A stretch of DNA of 64,000 nucleotides from Phyllobacterium myrsinacearum (lineage in GTDB: Bacteria > Pseudomonadota > Alphaproteobacteria > Rhizobiales > Rhizobiaceae), in the NCBI RefSeq assembly GCF_014138285.1, contig NZ_JACGXN010000009.1, positions 62,001 through 126,000 of the forward strand. The letters are read 5' to 3'. Of the stretch, positions 1 to 8,723 are shown one piece after another. Numbering within the stretch: the stretch's first letter is position 1; each line of letters opens with the position of its first letter. The notes below the pieces were generated by a model, which saw only the letters and a program-made list of their open reading frames with translations, searched no databases and was not told where the DNA came from. The translations under genes and the position numbers were made by a program.

Positions 1-19
1 CTCCCTGCAATCCTCACTC

Positions 20-55
20 TCCCTCATGCTGAGCTTGTCGAACCACGCATGATGA
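20..55. repeat. Fragment of a dispersed palindromic (REP-like) element
   Basis: The stretch carries CTCATGCTGAGCTTGTCGAA, a core I recognise from short palindromic repeats scattered in intergenic regions of Rhizobiales. Only one arm is intact here and the second arm (ACCACGCATGATG) is degenerate. It lies just past the stop of the Y-family polymerase gene, where such repeats often sit. Copy number cannot be judged from one window. Confidence 0.4.
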
Positions 56-82
56 TACTGCAAATATAATCTGCACTTTTCC

Positions 83-1327
83 TCAAAAATCTTCCGGTTC
101 CGGAATCCGCCCAAAGGCGATCTTCGAGCCGATGTAATTGCCGGGGCCCGTGGTCAGCCCGAGATTGAGCGCCTTGGAGCCGTGGCGCACGCGTACCTTG
201 TCGAGCACATCAGAGACGCGCTCCCACTGGCCACGCTGTTCGGTCACCAAATGGTTATCGAACAGATCGCGGCTTGCTTCCGTCTCGCTGGAAAGATTGT
301 GCAGCACGACCGTCACCGTGCTGACGTTCCGCATTTCACCTGCTTTGACCAATTTTCCATGCAAATCATTGAGACAATTGAGAAAACTGTGATCATCTCG
401 CGCCGGACGAAACTGCCCGTCCACCGTTACGCGACTATCCCGGCGCGCGCCCACGGTATAGCTGAGAGCACCGGCACGGTAATGCGATCGGCGCAAACGC
501 CGCGCGGCGCTGAGGCAGAGCAGCCGCGCGCATTGCAGCACCTTGTCCGGTGCCCGCCAATCCGGCGGCAAATTGCGACCATGGCCGAACATGCGCTTGA
601 CGGTTTCCGGCTTTTCCACCGCATAACCGTGCAGCGCCGTGACAAAACGCTCACCTTCGACACTGTTCCAGATCGCGCGGGCATGTTTGGGCGCCAGCGC
701 CCAGAGGCCCTGTACATCCTGCACGCTGGCCTGGCCCAGTCGTTGTTCCATTCCCTTGGAAATACCGGGCAAATCCTTCAGCTTGAGATCGAACAACCTC
801 CCCGGCAGATCGTCATGATCCAGCACGACACAGCCATCGGGCTTGTCCATCTCAGCAGCAATCTTGGCCAGAAGCTCGTTCAGTGAAATCCCGATTGAAC
901 AGGTCAGAACCGCGCCCATTTCATCGTGCAAAGCGCGTTTGATCCGCGCTGCCAGCCCCTGCGGGTCTTTGGCTTCGGACGCCAGCAGCGTGCACGCCAC
1001 TTCATCAATCGAACGCACCGCCGCAATCGGCACACAGGTCTCGATGGTGGAAAGAATCTGATTATGCAACTTCACATAGACATCGGGCCGCGCCTCCAGA
1101 AAGACGATATCCGGGCAAAGTTCGCGTGCATCCCGCACGGATGTGCCCGTCTTGATCCCGAAAGGTTTCGCCTCGCGGCTGGCAGCAATGACGCTTGTAT
1201 GCGGCGAATCCAGTGGCACCACCGCAATTGGCCGGTTGCGCAGCGCCGGATTCAACTGCTGCTCGGCGCTGGCAAAGAAGCTGTCGAAATCCAGATAGAG
1301 CTTTTCCAGATGGGTCGGTTTACGCAT
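83..1327 (-). CDS. Y-family DNA polymerase (DinB/ImpB-MucB-SamB type), SOS-controlled
   Basis: This is a translesion DNA polymerase of 414 aa. The catalytic carboxylates are visible as D13-F14-D15 near the N-terminus and as S106-I107-D108-E109. F18 sits at the steric-gate position that excludes ribonucleotides. The rest of the palm, thumb and little-finger regions is complete. A possible beta-clamp contact (SRDLF) lies inside the C-terminal third rather than at the very end, where canonical Pol IV carries it. The gene is 104 bp downstream of recJ on the same strand but has its own LexA-type box 33 bp before the ATG. It could be a diverged DinB paralogue; annotators often call this family ImpB/MucB/SamB. 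It is not the ImuB form, which lacks the catalytic residues. Confidence 0.85.
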   Translation of the reverse strand: MRKPTHLEKLYLDFDSFFASAEQQLNPALRNRPIAVVPLDSPHTSVIAASREAKPFGIKTGTSVRDARELCPDIVFLEARPDVYVKLHNQILSTIETCVPIAAVRSIDEVACTLLASEAKDPQGLAARIKRALHDEMGAVLTCSIGISLNELLAKIAAEMDKPDGCVVLDHDDLPGRLFDLKLKDLPGISKGMEQRLGQASVQDVQGLWALAPKHARAIWNSVEGERFVTALHGYAVEKPETVKRMFGHGRNLPPDWRAPDKVLQCARLLCLSAARRLRRSHYRAGALSYTVGARRDSRVTVDGQFRPARDDHSFLNCLNDLHGKLVKAGEMRNVSTVTVVLHNLSSETEASRDLFDNHLVTEQRGQWERVSDVLDKVRVRHGSKALNLGLTTGPGNYIGSKIAFGRIPEPEDF

Positions 1328-1359
1328 GGGCCACAGGTTCTATTCTCGTTTCGGAATGA

Positions 1360-1374
1360 GAACAAAAATAGAAC
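1360..1374 (-). promoter_or_regulatory. LexA (SOS) box GTTC-N7-GTTC
   Basis: Read on the minus strand the bases are GTTCTATTTTTGTTC, an exact match to the alphaproteobacterial LexA operator GTTC-N7-GTTC. It lies 33 bp upstream of the Y-family polymerase ATG, in the right place to block its promoter. A weaker plus-strand copy, GTTC-N7-GTTT, lies at 1337-1351. Confidence 0.8.
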
Positions 1375-1431
1375 ATAGGCCGATTGAATGCAATCTGAAT
1401 CAGAAAAACCACCGTTCCTGCTGACAGATGG

Positions 1432-3222
1432 TCAGGCCCGCGCGGCGTCCATGATGCGGAACTGGGTGGTTGTCGAGCCGTTCCAGTGGTTCAATGCCAG
1501 ATTGCCCGCCACGTGCATGGACTGGCCGAGATTACCGAACAGGAAATCACCCAGCGGCGCCCCTGTTGCTCGAAAGGCAATCGCATTGATGCGCTTTCCA
1601 TCTGCGCCCGCCAGCGTCGCCTTGACATGGTTTGTCCCGACAGTACGCGCATCGACAAGTCGGTGATGCGGCAGCACCAGCACAGGCTGCGGATGACCGG
1701 AACCAAATGGTCCGGCCCGTTCCATGGTCTCATAGAGAGAAACCGTCGCGCCGGAAGCGCTGAGGGCTCCATCAATGGCCAGCGACTGGTTTTCACGCAG
1801 TTGCCCCACCATTTCAGCCGCCTGCTCTTCAAAGAATGCCCGCAATGCGCCCATTTTTTCGCGTTCGACTGTGATGCCTGCGGCCATGGCATGCCCGCCG
1901 CCTTTAACCAGCAACCCCGCATCGACAGCACTTCGAACCAGTTTTCCCAGATCAAATCCACTGATCGAACGTCCCGAACCGCTGCCCGTTCCATTGGCGT
2001 TGAAGGCGATGGCAAAAACCGGACGTCGAGCCCGTTCCTTCAGTCGCGCGGCGATCAGGCCGACAATACCCGGATGCCAGTCATCATTGGCGGTCACCAG
2101 GACAGCCGGCCCGCCACCGCTCGACATTTCCAGCATGGCCTCGGCTTCGGCCTGCTCGAGCATCACGGTCTCCATCGCCTGGCGTTCCGTGTTGAGCCGG
2201 TCGAGTTCGGTGGCAATCCGCGCCGCTTCATTGGGATCATCCAGTGTCAGCAGACGTGAGCCGAGCCCGGCATCGCCGATACGGCCGCCCGCATTGATGC
2301 GCGGACCGATCAGATAGCCGAAATGAAACGCACTGAGCGGCTCGCCGATGCGCGAAACACGCGCCAGCGCGGCCAACCCGGCATTTTGCTGCGCCCGCGC
2401 GACGAGCAGGCCCTTGACCACGAAAGCGCGGTTCAACTCTTTCAGCGGCACCACATCACAAACGGTGGCAAGCGCCACGAGATCGAGCATCGACAAAAGA
2501 TCGGGTGCCAACGTGCCTGTCGCGATGCGCTGCTCGCGCAAAGCGCGCAGTATCTGTACCAGGGTGAGAAATACCACACCTGCCGCGCAGAGATGGCCCT
2601 GACCTGAGAGATCATCCTCGCGGTTAGGATTGACCACGGCCGTTGCGGCAGCGGGCAATGCGCCGCCAACCTGATGGTGATCGAGCACAACCACGTCGGC
2701 ACCTGCTTCGCGGGCAGCCTCGATAGCCAGAGCGCTGTTGGTGCCGCAATCCACGGTGACAATCAGTGATGCACCATTTTGCACCAGTTCACGCATCGCT
2801 AGCGGATTTGGCCCATACCCCTCAAAAATCCGGTCAGGAATATAAATGTGGTTGGCAACGCCGTAATGGGTAAGAAATCGCGAGAGAATAGCGGATGAAC
2901 AGGCGCCATCCACGTCATAATCGCCGAAAATTGCCACCTTCTCGCGCTTGCCAATGGCTTGCGCGATGCGATCGGCTGCTTTTTCCATATCGGTCAGCGA
3001 CGCGGGATCGGGCATCAGACCTTTGATGGTCGGATCCATGAACGCGGGACCATCGTCAACACCCACGCCGCGCCCGGCAAGAACGCGGGCAACGAGATCG
3101 GGGAAACCATGGTTCTGCGCCATGGCGAGAGCGATGTTTGCCTCACGGGTCCCCAACCGATCAATCCATTTGAGACCGGTTGCCGAATGTTCAACGCCGA
3201 GGAAAAGCCGTTCTGGTGCCAT
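1432..3222 (-). CDS. recJ: Single-stranded-DNA-specific exonuclease RecJ
   Basis: RecJ is a 5'-3' exonuclease acting on single-stranded DNA in RecFOR recombination and mismatch repair. The DHH phosphoesterase motifs are present: DYDVDG at 101-106, DCGT at 158-161 and DHH at 181-183, followed by GPRINAGGRIGDA. A DHHA1 domain with GGGHAMAAG and the C-terminal OB-like part follow. The 596 aa length fits the family. I start it at the ATG at 3222; an in-frame TTG at 3234 would add only four residues, and neither has a strong ribosome site. It lies downstream of glpX and a periplasmic-protein gene on the same strand, and upstream of the SOS-controlled polymerase. Confidence 0.93.
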   Translation of the reverse strand: MAPERLFLGVEHSATGLKWIDRLGTREANIALAMAQNHGFPDLVARVLAGRGVGVDDGPAFMDPTIKGLMPDPASLTDMEKAADRIAQAIGKREKVAIFGDYDVDGACSSAILSRFLTHYGVANHIYIPDRIFEGYGPNPLAMRELVQNGASLIVTVDCGTNSALAIEAAREAGADVVVLDHHQVGGALPAAATAVVNPNREDDLSGQGHLCAAGVVFLTLVQILRALREQRIATGTLAPDLLSMLDLVALATVCDVVPLKELNRAFVVKGLLVARAQQNAGLAALARVSRIGEPLSAFHFGYLIGPRINAGGRIGDAGLGSRLLTLDDPNEAARIATELDRLNTERQAMETVMLEQAEAEAMLEMSSGGGPAVLVTANDDWHPGIVGLIAARLKERARRPVFAIAFNANGTGSGSGRSISGFDLGKLVRSAVDAGLLVKGGGHAMAAGITVEREKMGALRAFFEEQAAEMVGQLRENQSLAIDGALSASGATVSLYETMERAGPFGSGHPQPVLVLPHHRLVDARTVGTNHVKATLAGADGKRINAIAFRATGAPLGDFLFGNLGQSMHVAGNLALNHWNGSTTTQFRIMDAARA

Positions 3223-3292
3223 GCAAGGGTTCAATCATTCGCCAGACCCGAATGCAATGCTCCGAATGACGTATCCAGTGAACAAACGGCAA

Positions 3293-3937
3293 TTACTGAG
3301 GAGCGGCAGCCGGCGCAGCAGGATCATTCAACGGTGGTGGTGCCCCTATATCATTCATCGTCATCGCAATGGAGGTCGCGAAATCTGCAAGGGTACGCTC
3401 GGCCGCTTCCTTGGTACCATTGCTGTAGGTGGCTGCGGGCTGGATCAGCAGATAACGGCTGTGCATGCCGATCACGCACACCAGAAAGGCGTGCTTGTCC
3501 TGCGCCGCATCCGCGGTCACGCAGGGCATCGCCTGGCCAGCGCTGTAGGGCAGCGTTGTCTGCACGGCAATCTCGCCCGGTTGGGTTGAATGATATTGGG
3601 TGGCCTTTTCGAAGAGATCGCGGACAACAGGATCATCTGCCCCATCCTTTATCGGATAGGCCGCCTCCTTGTTGCTGGCCTTGACACCCGCCATGGTCAC
3701 GCTTGCCCTGGCATCAACAGCCTCATATTCAGCCGTAACACTGAAGTCCTGCGGATTGACACTGTGCTTGACCAGTGTGAATGGCCCGACGGTCTGCGGA
3801 AAACGATCGGCAATCGAATTGGACCGATAACCCTGAATAAGATCGAGGTACGGATCCTGTGCAAAAGCAGAATTGACCGGCCCGGCCAACGCGAGCGTCG
3901 AAACAATGCAAGCAGTTATTTTCGTTCGGATATTCAT
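3293..3937 (-). CDS. Hypothetical periplasmic protein
   Basis: The 214 aa product begins with a clear Sec signal peptide (positive MNIRTK, hydrophobic core, AFA-Q cleavage near residue 26). The mature part has no membrane segment and ends in a low-complexity Pro/Ala tail (PPPLNDPAAPAAAPQ). Two cysteines near residues 140-155 (MPCVTADAAQ, FLVCVIG) could form a disulfide in the periplasm. I do not recognise a named family. It sits between glpX and recJ on the same strand and may be cotranscribed with either. No function is assigned. Confidence 0.7.
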   Translation of the reverse strand: MNIRTKITACIVSTLALAGPVNSAFAQDPYLDLIQGYRSNSIADRFPQTVGPFTLVKHSVNPQDFSVTAEYEAVDARASVTMAGVKASNKEAAYPIKDGADDPVVRDLFEKATQYHSTQPGEIAVQTTLPYSAGQAMPCVTADAAQDKHAFLVCVIGMHSRYLLIQPAATYSNGTKEAAERTLADFATSIAMTMNDIGAPPPLNDPAAPAAAPQ

Positions 3938-4029
3938 GGCTGTACCACCGATCTGAACTCCCGCACTGAAAATACCTCAAAAAGCATGGCCTCAATAGGG
4001 CATTTCCTATTGAGCCATGAACGCAGTTA

Positions 4030-4070
4030 ATAAAATGCCCTGCAGCTCAGGTGAACGGCAGGGCAAAAAA
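4030..4070 (-). terminator. Putative terminator after glpX
   Basis: The arms GCCCTGC (4037-4043) and GCAGGGC (4058-4064) pair perfectly over a 14-nt loop. On the minus strand the stem is followed by ATTTTATTAA. It lies 19 bp beyond the glpX stop. The large loop lowers confidence. Confidence 0.5.
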
Positions 4071-4088
4071 TGTTTCAATAACCGGTTC

Positions 4089-5078
4089 TTACTGGAACTT
4101 GGACATATCCTGATGCTTCGCCTTGATCTCGCGTACGGTCTGAGAATGCGAGCGCATGACGATGGTATGGGTCTGGATATAGTCGCGGGCAAACTTGACA
4201 CCGGACAGCATGTTGCCGTCAGTCACACCCGTTGCAGCGAAGAGCACGTCACCCTTGGCCATTTCTTCCATGGTGTAGATCTTCTTGGGATCGCTGATGC
4301 CCATCTTGGCGGCACGCGCAATCTTGTCGTCGCTGTTGAGCTGCAAACGGCCCTGCATCTGACCGCCGATGCAGCGCAACGCGGCTGCGGCGAGAACGCC
4401 TTCCGGCGCACCGCCAATACCAATGTAGATATCAATGCCAGTTTCATCAGGGTCGGTCGTGTGGATCACACCGGCGACATCACCGTCACCGATCAGGCGG
4501 ATGGAAGCTCCGGTCGCACGCACTTCTTCGATCAGGCGCGCATGGCGCGGACGGTCCATGATGCAGGCGGTGATCTCGTTGACTGGCACGCCCTTGGCTT
4601 TTGCGACGGCAGCGATGTTTTCGGCTGCAGGTGCATCGAGCTGGATAATGCCGGCGGGATAGCCCGGTCCAACGGCAATTTTTTCCATGTAAACGTCAGG
4701 CGCGTAGAGCAGATTGCCCTTTTCGGCAATGGCGATAACTGCCAGTGAATTGGGCAAATTCTTGGCGCAGATGGTCGTTCCCTCGAGCGGGTCAAGCGCA
4801 ATATCGACTTCCGGACCAGTCCGTGTGCCGACCTCCTCACCAATGTAGAGCATTGGTGCTTCGTCGCGCTCGCCCTCACCGATTACCACGGTACCACTTA
4901 TCGGTAGACGATTGAGTTCCTGACGCATGGCGTCGACGGCGGCCTGATCAGCGGCCATCTCATCGCCGCGTCCGCGCAGACGTGCAGCGGCAACAGCGGC
5001 ACGCTCGGTCACGCGGACGAGCTCAAGGGTCAAAATACGGTCGAGGCCCATCGAAGTCTGGTCGGGAGTTTTCGGCAT
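4089..5078 (-). CDS. glpX: Class II fructose-1,6-bisphosphatase GlpX
   Basis: GlpX hydrolyses fructose 1,6-bisphosphate to fructose 6-phosphate and inorganic phosphate in gluconeogenesis. The 329 aa protein has the metal and substrate motifs of the class: VIGEGERDEAPMLYIGE from residue 65 and DIALDPLEGTT at 92-102. The length is normal. The ATG at 5078 follows a fair ribosome site (CAGGAT). In related genomes glpX travels with hom and recJ, as here, although a VOC-fold gene separates it from hom. A candidate promoter lies about 60-85 bp upstream and a stem-loop follows the stop. Confidence 0.95.
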   Translation of the reverse strand: MPKTPDQTSMGLDRILTLELVRVTERAAVAAARLRGRGDEMAADQAAVDAMRQELNRLPISGTVVIGEGERDEAPMLYIGEEVGTRTGPEVDIALDPLEGTTICAKNLPNSLAVIAIAEKGNLLYAPDVYMEKIAVGPGYPAGIIQLDAPAAENIAAVAKAKGVPVNEITACIMDRPRHARLIEEVRATGASIRLIGDGDVAGVIHTTDPDETGIDIYIGIGGAPEGVLAAAALRCIGGQMQGRLQLNSDDKIARAAKMGISDPKKIYTMEEMAKGDVLFAATGVTDGNMLSGVKFARDYIQTHTIVMRSHSQTVREIKAKHQDMSKFQ

Positions 5079-5133
5079 AATCTATCCTGCGTTCGTGTGG
5101 GAGATACCCTTTTGCGGATCAACAGGGTACTTC

Positions 5134-5162
5134 CTAGCATTGCTGTGCAAACCTTTTGTCAA
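5134..5162 (-). promoter_or_regulatory. Candidate sigma-70 promoter for glpX
   Basis: On the minus strand a perfect -35 hexamer TTGACA (5157-5162) stands 17 bp from a weak -10, TGCTAG (5134-5139). It is about 56 bp upstream of the glpX ATG. The spacing and the -35 support it; the poor -10 keeps it tentative. Confidence 0.35.
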
Positions 5163-5293
5163 AGTCGTGCAGCAGCGGCAAGACCCTATTGCCCGGAAAG
5201 CGCCCTCACCGAAAAAGCTAATCGATTAAACGGGGTAGCGATCGTTCACGAAGCAATACAAGCCTTTTACAAACGGTCATGAATCGATGAAAA

Positions 5294-5956
5294 CTAGAGG
5301 GAAACCAACGTGGTCCATTCAGAAAGCGAATGTGTCCGGGCACGCACGGGAGCGTCGATCTCGATCATCAACGGTGACCGTGCAGCATGAATATCGAGCG
5401 TTGGAAACCACAGGCGGTTCCCGTCGACAATAATCAGCAATCCATCCGGACTGCCCACGGGTGCGAAGGTGTCCGTCTGAGGCGGGAATGGCGGCAGGCC
5501 AAAATCTGCCGCCAGCACTTCAACGGTGGCTTTGACATCCTCGACCGCAAAGCCGACCTCGGCGATGGAAAAGGGCTGCGGCCCCACAAGCGGCAGCCCG
5601 CTATACTCATCGTGGGCGATGTACTCCAGAATGATGCCTTCCGGGCCGATGAAATAAAGCGAACGTGAGTGCCAGCCTTCCGGGCCACCGACAACATTGG
5701 AATCACCAACTGATATCAGCGTGACACGCTTGCTCAGCCAATCCCTGATCCGGTCGAACTTCGCCGGTGCAATGCCGAACGCCAGGTGATGCACTCCGCT
5801 GAACGCCGAGCCCTTTTCCACAATAAGACGGCTGTAACCGATGGTCACAACGATATACTCGGCACGTTCGTCGACTGGCAGCTGCAGTACATCCCGATAG
5901 AAGGTTGCAGCAGCAACCAGATCCTGCACGGTGATGCGCGCGGAGAAGATTTTCAT
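5294..5956 (-). CDS. VOC-fold (glyoxalase/bleomycin-resistance/dioxygenase superfamily) protein
   Basis: The 220 aa protein has two vicinal-oxygen-chelate modules. The first spans about 1-120, with candidate metal ligands H56/H57 (VHHLAF) and E111 (IILEY). The second spans about 125-220 and lacks an obvious ligand set. The pattern fits the superfamily but does not name a substrate; glyoxalase I, fosfomycin-resistance-like and dioxygenase-like members all look like this. It lies between hom and glpX on the same strand with its own spacers of 163 and 215 bp, so it is probably an independent unit inserted into the conserved hom-glpX-recJ order. Confidence 0.75.
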   Translation of the reverse strand: MKIFSARITVQDLVAAATFYRDVLQLPVDERAEYIVVTIGYSRLIVEKGSAFSGVHHLAFGIAPAKFDRIRDWLSKRVTLISVGDSNVVGGPEGWHSRSLYFIGPEGIILEYIAHDEYSGLPLVGPQPFSIAEVGFAVEDVKATVEVLAADFGLPPFPPQTDTFAPVGSPDGLLIIVDGNRLWFPTLDIHAARSPLMIEIDAPVRARTHSLSEWTTLVSL

Positions 5957-6060
5957 GTCATATGTCCCTGGAAATCATGCGATCCAGTGAGAATAATTCC
6001 TCAACTATGGTTGAGGTCAACAGGGACAAGCATTTGTTTTAAAGTTATTTTGTTGGCAGA

Positions 6061-6098
6061 CAGCAAAACGCCGTTCCCTGAGATTCAGGAAACGGCGC
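6061..6098 (-). terminator. Intrinsic terminator of hom
   Basis: The arms CGCCGTT (6069-6075) and AACGGCG (6091-6097) are extended inward by CCTGA/TCAGG. On the minus strand the stem runs into TTTTGCTG. It begins 23 bp beyond the hom stop codon. Confidence 0.75.
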
Positions 6099-6119
6099 AG
6101 TTCATAAGGTCTGGCGCAT

Positions 6120-7436
6120 TCAGCCGGCGCGTTCGATGCGGATCATCTGCGGTTTGTCGGTGGAATGACCATCCTTGACGATGCCCTCGAGCGCTTTCTT
6201 CACCGCTGCCTCGGTGGTTTCGTGCGTCACGAGGATGACTGTCTTGGTAGCCTCCGGATGGTTTTCCGGCGTCTGGCGCTGGACAATGGATTCCAGTGAA
6301 ATGTCATTGTCGGCCATACGCTTGGCAATCGCCGCAAAGACGCCCGCGCGGTCATGCACAGTCAAGCGAATGAAATATCCACCTTCGTGCGAACGCATTT
6401 TGGCACGCTTGTAAGGTGCCAGTGATTTTGCAGGCGTACCGAAGACTGGACCATGCTGGAAGCCCGGACGGCTCTTGGCAATGTCGGCAAGGTCGCCGAT
6501 AACCGCCGATGCCGTTGCGGCGCCACCGGCCCCCGGACCTGACAACAACAATTCGCCGAGAAGATCGGTTTCGATGGCAACCGCATTGGTCACGCCATGG
6601 ACCTGCGCGATCACCGATTCCACCGGTACCATGGTCGGATGAACACGCTGTTCGATGCCGCTGTCGGTCTTCAACGCGACACCAAGCAGCTTGATGCGGT
6701 AGCCAAGTTCATCGGCTGCCTTGATATCGGCCAGCGAGATATTGCTGATCCCTTCGAGATAGATATCGTCGGCAGCAATCTGCGTGCCAAAGGCAAGGCT
6801 GGTCAGGATCGCCAGCTTGTGCGCCGTATCATTTCCCTCGATATCGAATGTCGGATCGGCTTCCGCATAGCCGAGACGCTGTGCGTCGGCGAGGCAATCT
6901 TCGAACGAAATGCCTTCGTCCCACATCCGCGTCAGGATATAGTTGCACGTCCCGTTCATGATGCCATAGACGCGCGACACCGTGTTGCCGGTCAAAGATT
7001 CGCGCAGGGCCTTGATGACGGGAATGCCGCCAGCCACTGCCGCTTCGAAGTTGAGCAGGACGCCCTTCTCTTCCGCAATCTTGGCGAGAGACACGCCATG
7101 CTTGGCCAGAAGCGCCTTGTTGGCGGTTACCACATGGCGGCCGGACTTGAGCGCAGCCTCGACTGCGGCGCGCGCCGGACCTTCGTCGCCACCGATCAAT
7201 TCGATGAACACGTCGATATTGTTCGACTTGGCAAGGGCAACGGGATCGTCGAACCATGTGGCCGACGAGAAGTCCACGCCGCGATCCCGCTTCGCATCAC
7301 GGGCGGAAACGGCGGTCACAATGATTTCCTTGCCGCACTGGCGGGTGAGCATGTCACCCTTGTCCCGCAAAATTTTCAGAACCGAGGCACCAACAGTACC
7401 CAGTCCGGCGATTCCCACGCGCAGCGCATCACTCAT
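6120..7436 (-). CDS. hom: Homoserine dehydrogenase
   Basis: It reduces L-aspartate 4-semialdehyde to L-homoserine, the branch point to threonine and methionine. The 438 aa sequence shows the dinucleotide-binding loop GLGTVG (11-16), ANKAL (105-109), NGTCNYILT (161-169) and the catalytic region around D203 and K207 (EADPTFDIEGNDTAHK). A C-terminal ACT domain from about 357 onward (YFIRLTVHDRAGVFAAIAKR) is the usual site of threonine feedback inhibition. The gene lies 69 bp downstream of alaC on the same strand, with a perfect UUCG hairpin between them and a terminator after it, so the two are probably one operon with a control point between. Confidence 0.96.
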   Translation of the reverse strand: MSDALRVGIAGLGTVGASVLKILRDKGDMLTRQCGKEIIVTAVSARDAKRDRGVDFSSATWFDDPVALAKSNNIDVFIELIGGDEGPARAAVEAALKSGRHVVTANKALLAKHGVSLAKIAEEKGVLLNFEAAVAGGIPVIKALRESLTGNTVSRVYGIMNGTCNYILTRMWDEGISFEDCLADAQRLGYAEADPTFDIEGNDTAHKLAILTSLAFGTQIAADDIYLEGISNISLADIKAADELGYRIKLLGVALKTDSGIEQRVHPTMVPVESVIAQVHGVTNAVAIETDLLGELLLSGPGAGGAATASAVIGDLADIAKSRPGFQHGPVFGTPAKSLAPYKRAKMRSHEGGYFIRLTVHDRAGVFAAIAKRMADNDISLESIVQRQTPENHPEATKTVILVTHETTEAAVKKALEGIVKDGHSTDKPQMIRIERAG

Positions 7437-7465
7437 CGTTCATTTCCCTGAAAGGTTAGCCTGAA

Positions 7466-7485
7466 GCGGCGCCCGAAGGCGCCGC
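7466..7485 (-). promoter_or_regulatory. Perfect UUCG-tetraloop hairpin between alaC and hom
   Basis: On the minus strand GCGGCGCC and GGCGCCGC pair over eight bases around the tetraloop TTCG, closed by a C-G pair. This is the hyperstable C(UUCG)G RNA form. No T-run follows, so it is not a standard terminator. It lies 20 nt past the alaC stop and about 30 nt before the hom ATG, where it could set differential expression or protect the upstream mRNA. Confidence 0.6.
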
Positions 7486-7505
7486 GAATTCCGGTTTCGG
7501 CAGGC

Positions 7506-8723
7506 CTAGCGGCGCGCGTTCAACGGAATGACGTTGTGCAGCTTTTCATCCGCCGTTGCAAGGAACCGCTTGAGGTTGCGGGCCGCCTGACGAATACGAT
7601 GTTCATTCTCGACCAGTGCAATGCGGATATAGTCATCGCCGTGCTCGCCGAATCCGATACCCGGAGCAACGGCCACATCCGCATGCTCGATCAGAAGCTT
7701 GGAAAACTCCAGCGAGCCGAGGCTGCGGAACTTCTCAGGGATCGGAGCCCAGGCAAACATCGTCGCAGCGGGCGAAGGTATATCCCATCCGGCACGGCCA
7801 AAGCTGTCGACCAGCACGTCACGGCGATGCTTGTAGATCGCACGAACCTCGGCAATGTCGGAACCATCACCATTCAGAGCGGCCGCAGCGGCAACCTGAA
7901 TCGGGGTGAACGCGCCATAGTCGAGATAGGACTTGACCCGGGTGAGCGCCGAGATCAGGCGTTCATTGCCCACGGCAAAGCCCATGCGCCAACCTGGCAT
8001 CGAGAATGTCTTCGACATGGAGGTGAATTCCACAGCGACATCGATCGCGCCCGGCACCTGCAGAACGGAGGGCGGCGGTGCATCATCGAAATAGATTTCC
8101 GAATAGGCCAGATCCGACAGAATGATGATTTCATTCTTGCGGGCGAAGGCAACCACATCCTTGTAGAAATCCAGTGACGCCACATGGGCGGTGGGATTGG
8201 ATGGATAGTTGAGGATCAAGGCCAATGGCTTCGGAATGGAATGGCGAATACCGCGTTCCAGCGCCGGAATGAACTGGTCATCAGGCATGGCCGGGATCGA
8301 GCGGATCACGCCGCCGGACATGATAAAGCCGAAAGCATGAATCGGATAGGTCGGATCGGGACAGAGCACGACGTCACCGGGCGCGGTGATCGCCTGGGCC
8401 ATGTTGGCAAAGCCCTCTTTCGAGCCAAGGGTTGCTACGACCTGCGTATCCGGATTGAGCTTTACGCCGAAACGCCGCTCATAATAGGCGGCCTGCGCGC
8501 GGCGCAAACCGGGAATGCCCTTGGACGATGAATAGCGATGGGTGCGCGGATCCTGAACGGCCTCGCACAGCTTGTCGACGATGCCCTGAGGGGTTGGAAG
8601 ATCGGGATTGCCCATACCCAGATCAATAATGTCCGCACCCGCCGCTCGCGCGCTCGCCTTCAGGCGATTGACCTGTTCAAAAACGTAAGGTGGCAGGCGG
8701 CGAACTTTATGAAATTCTTCCAT
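7506..8723 (-). CDS. alaC: PLP-dependent aminotransferase, AlaC type
   Basis: This is a class I/II aminotransferase closely resembling E. coli AlaC (glutamate-pyruvate transaminase); similar rhizobial proteins are also annotated as LL-diaminopimelate aminotransferase, so the substrate is open. The characteristic start RRLPPYVF, IIDLGMGNPD (32-41), YSSSKGIPGLRRA, PSNPT (174-178), SDLAY (203-207) and the PLP lysine K238 in SMSKTFSMPGWRMGF are all visible. I use the ATG at 8723 (405 aa); an upstream in-frame start would add 30 residues with no family counterpart. It leads the likely alaC-hom operon. Confidence 0.9.
   Translation of the reverse strand: MEEFHKVRRLPPYVFEQVNRLKASARAAGADIIDLGMGNPDLPTPQGIVDKLCEAVQDPRTHRYSSSKGIPGLRRAQAAYYERRFGVKLNPDTQVVATLGSKEGFANMAQAITAPGDVVLCPDPTYPIHAFGFIMSGGVIRSIPAMPDDQFIPALERGIRHSIPKPLALILNYPSNPTAHVASLDFYKDVVAFARKNEIIILSDLAYSEIYFDDAPPPSVLQVPGAIDVAVEFTSMSKTFSMPGWRMGFAVGNERLISALTRVKSYLDYGAFTPIQVAAAAALNGDGSDIAEVRAIYKHRRDVLVDSFGRAGWDIPSPAATMFAWAPIPEKFRSLGSLEFSKLLIEHADVAVAPGIGFGEHGDDYIRIALVENEHRIRQAARNLKRFLATADEKLHNVIPLNARR

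Noticed and set aside
5097-5282. 61-codon ORF in the glpX upstream spacer
   Set aside because: It overlaps the probable glpX promoter and has neither a ribosome site nor a recognisable pattern.
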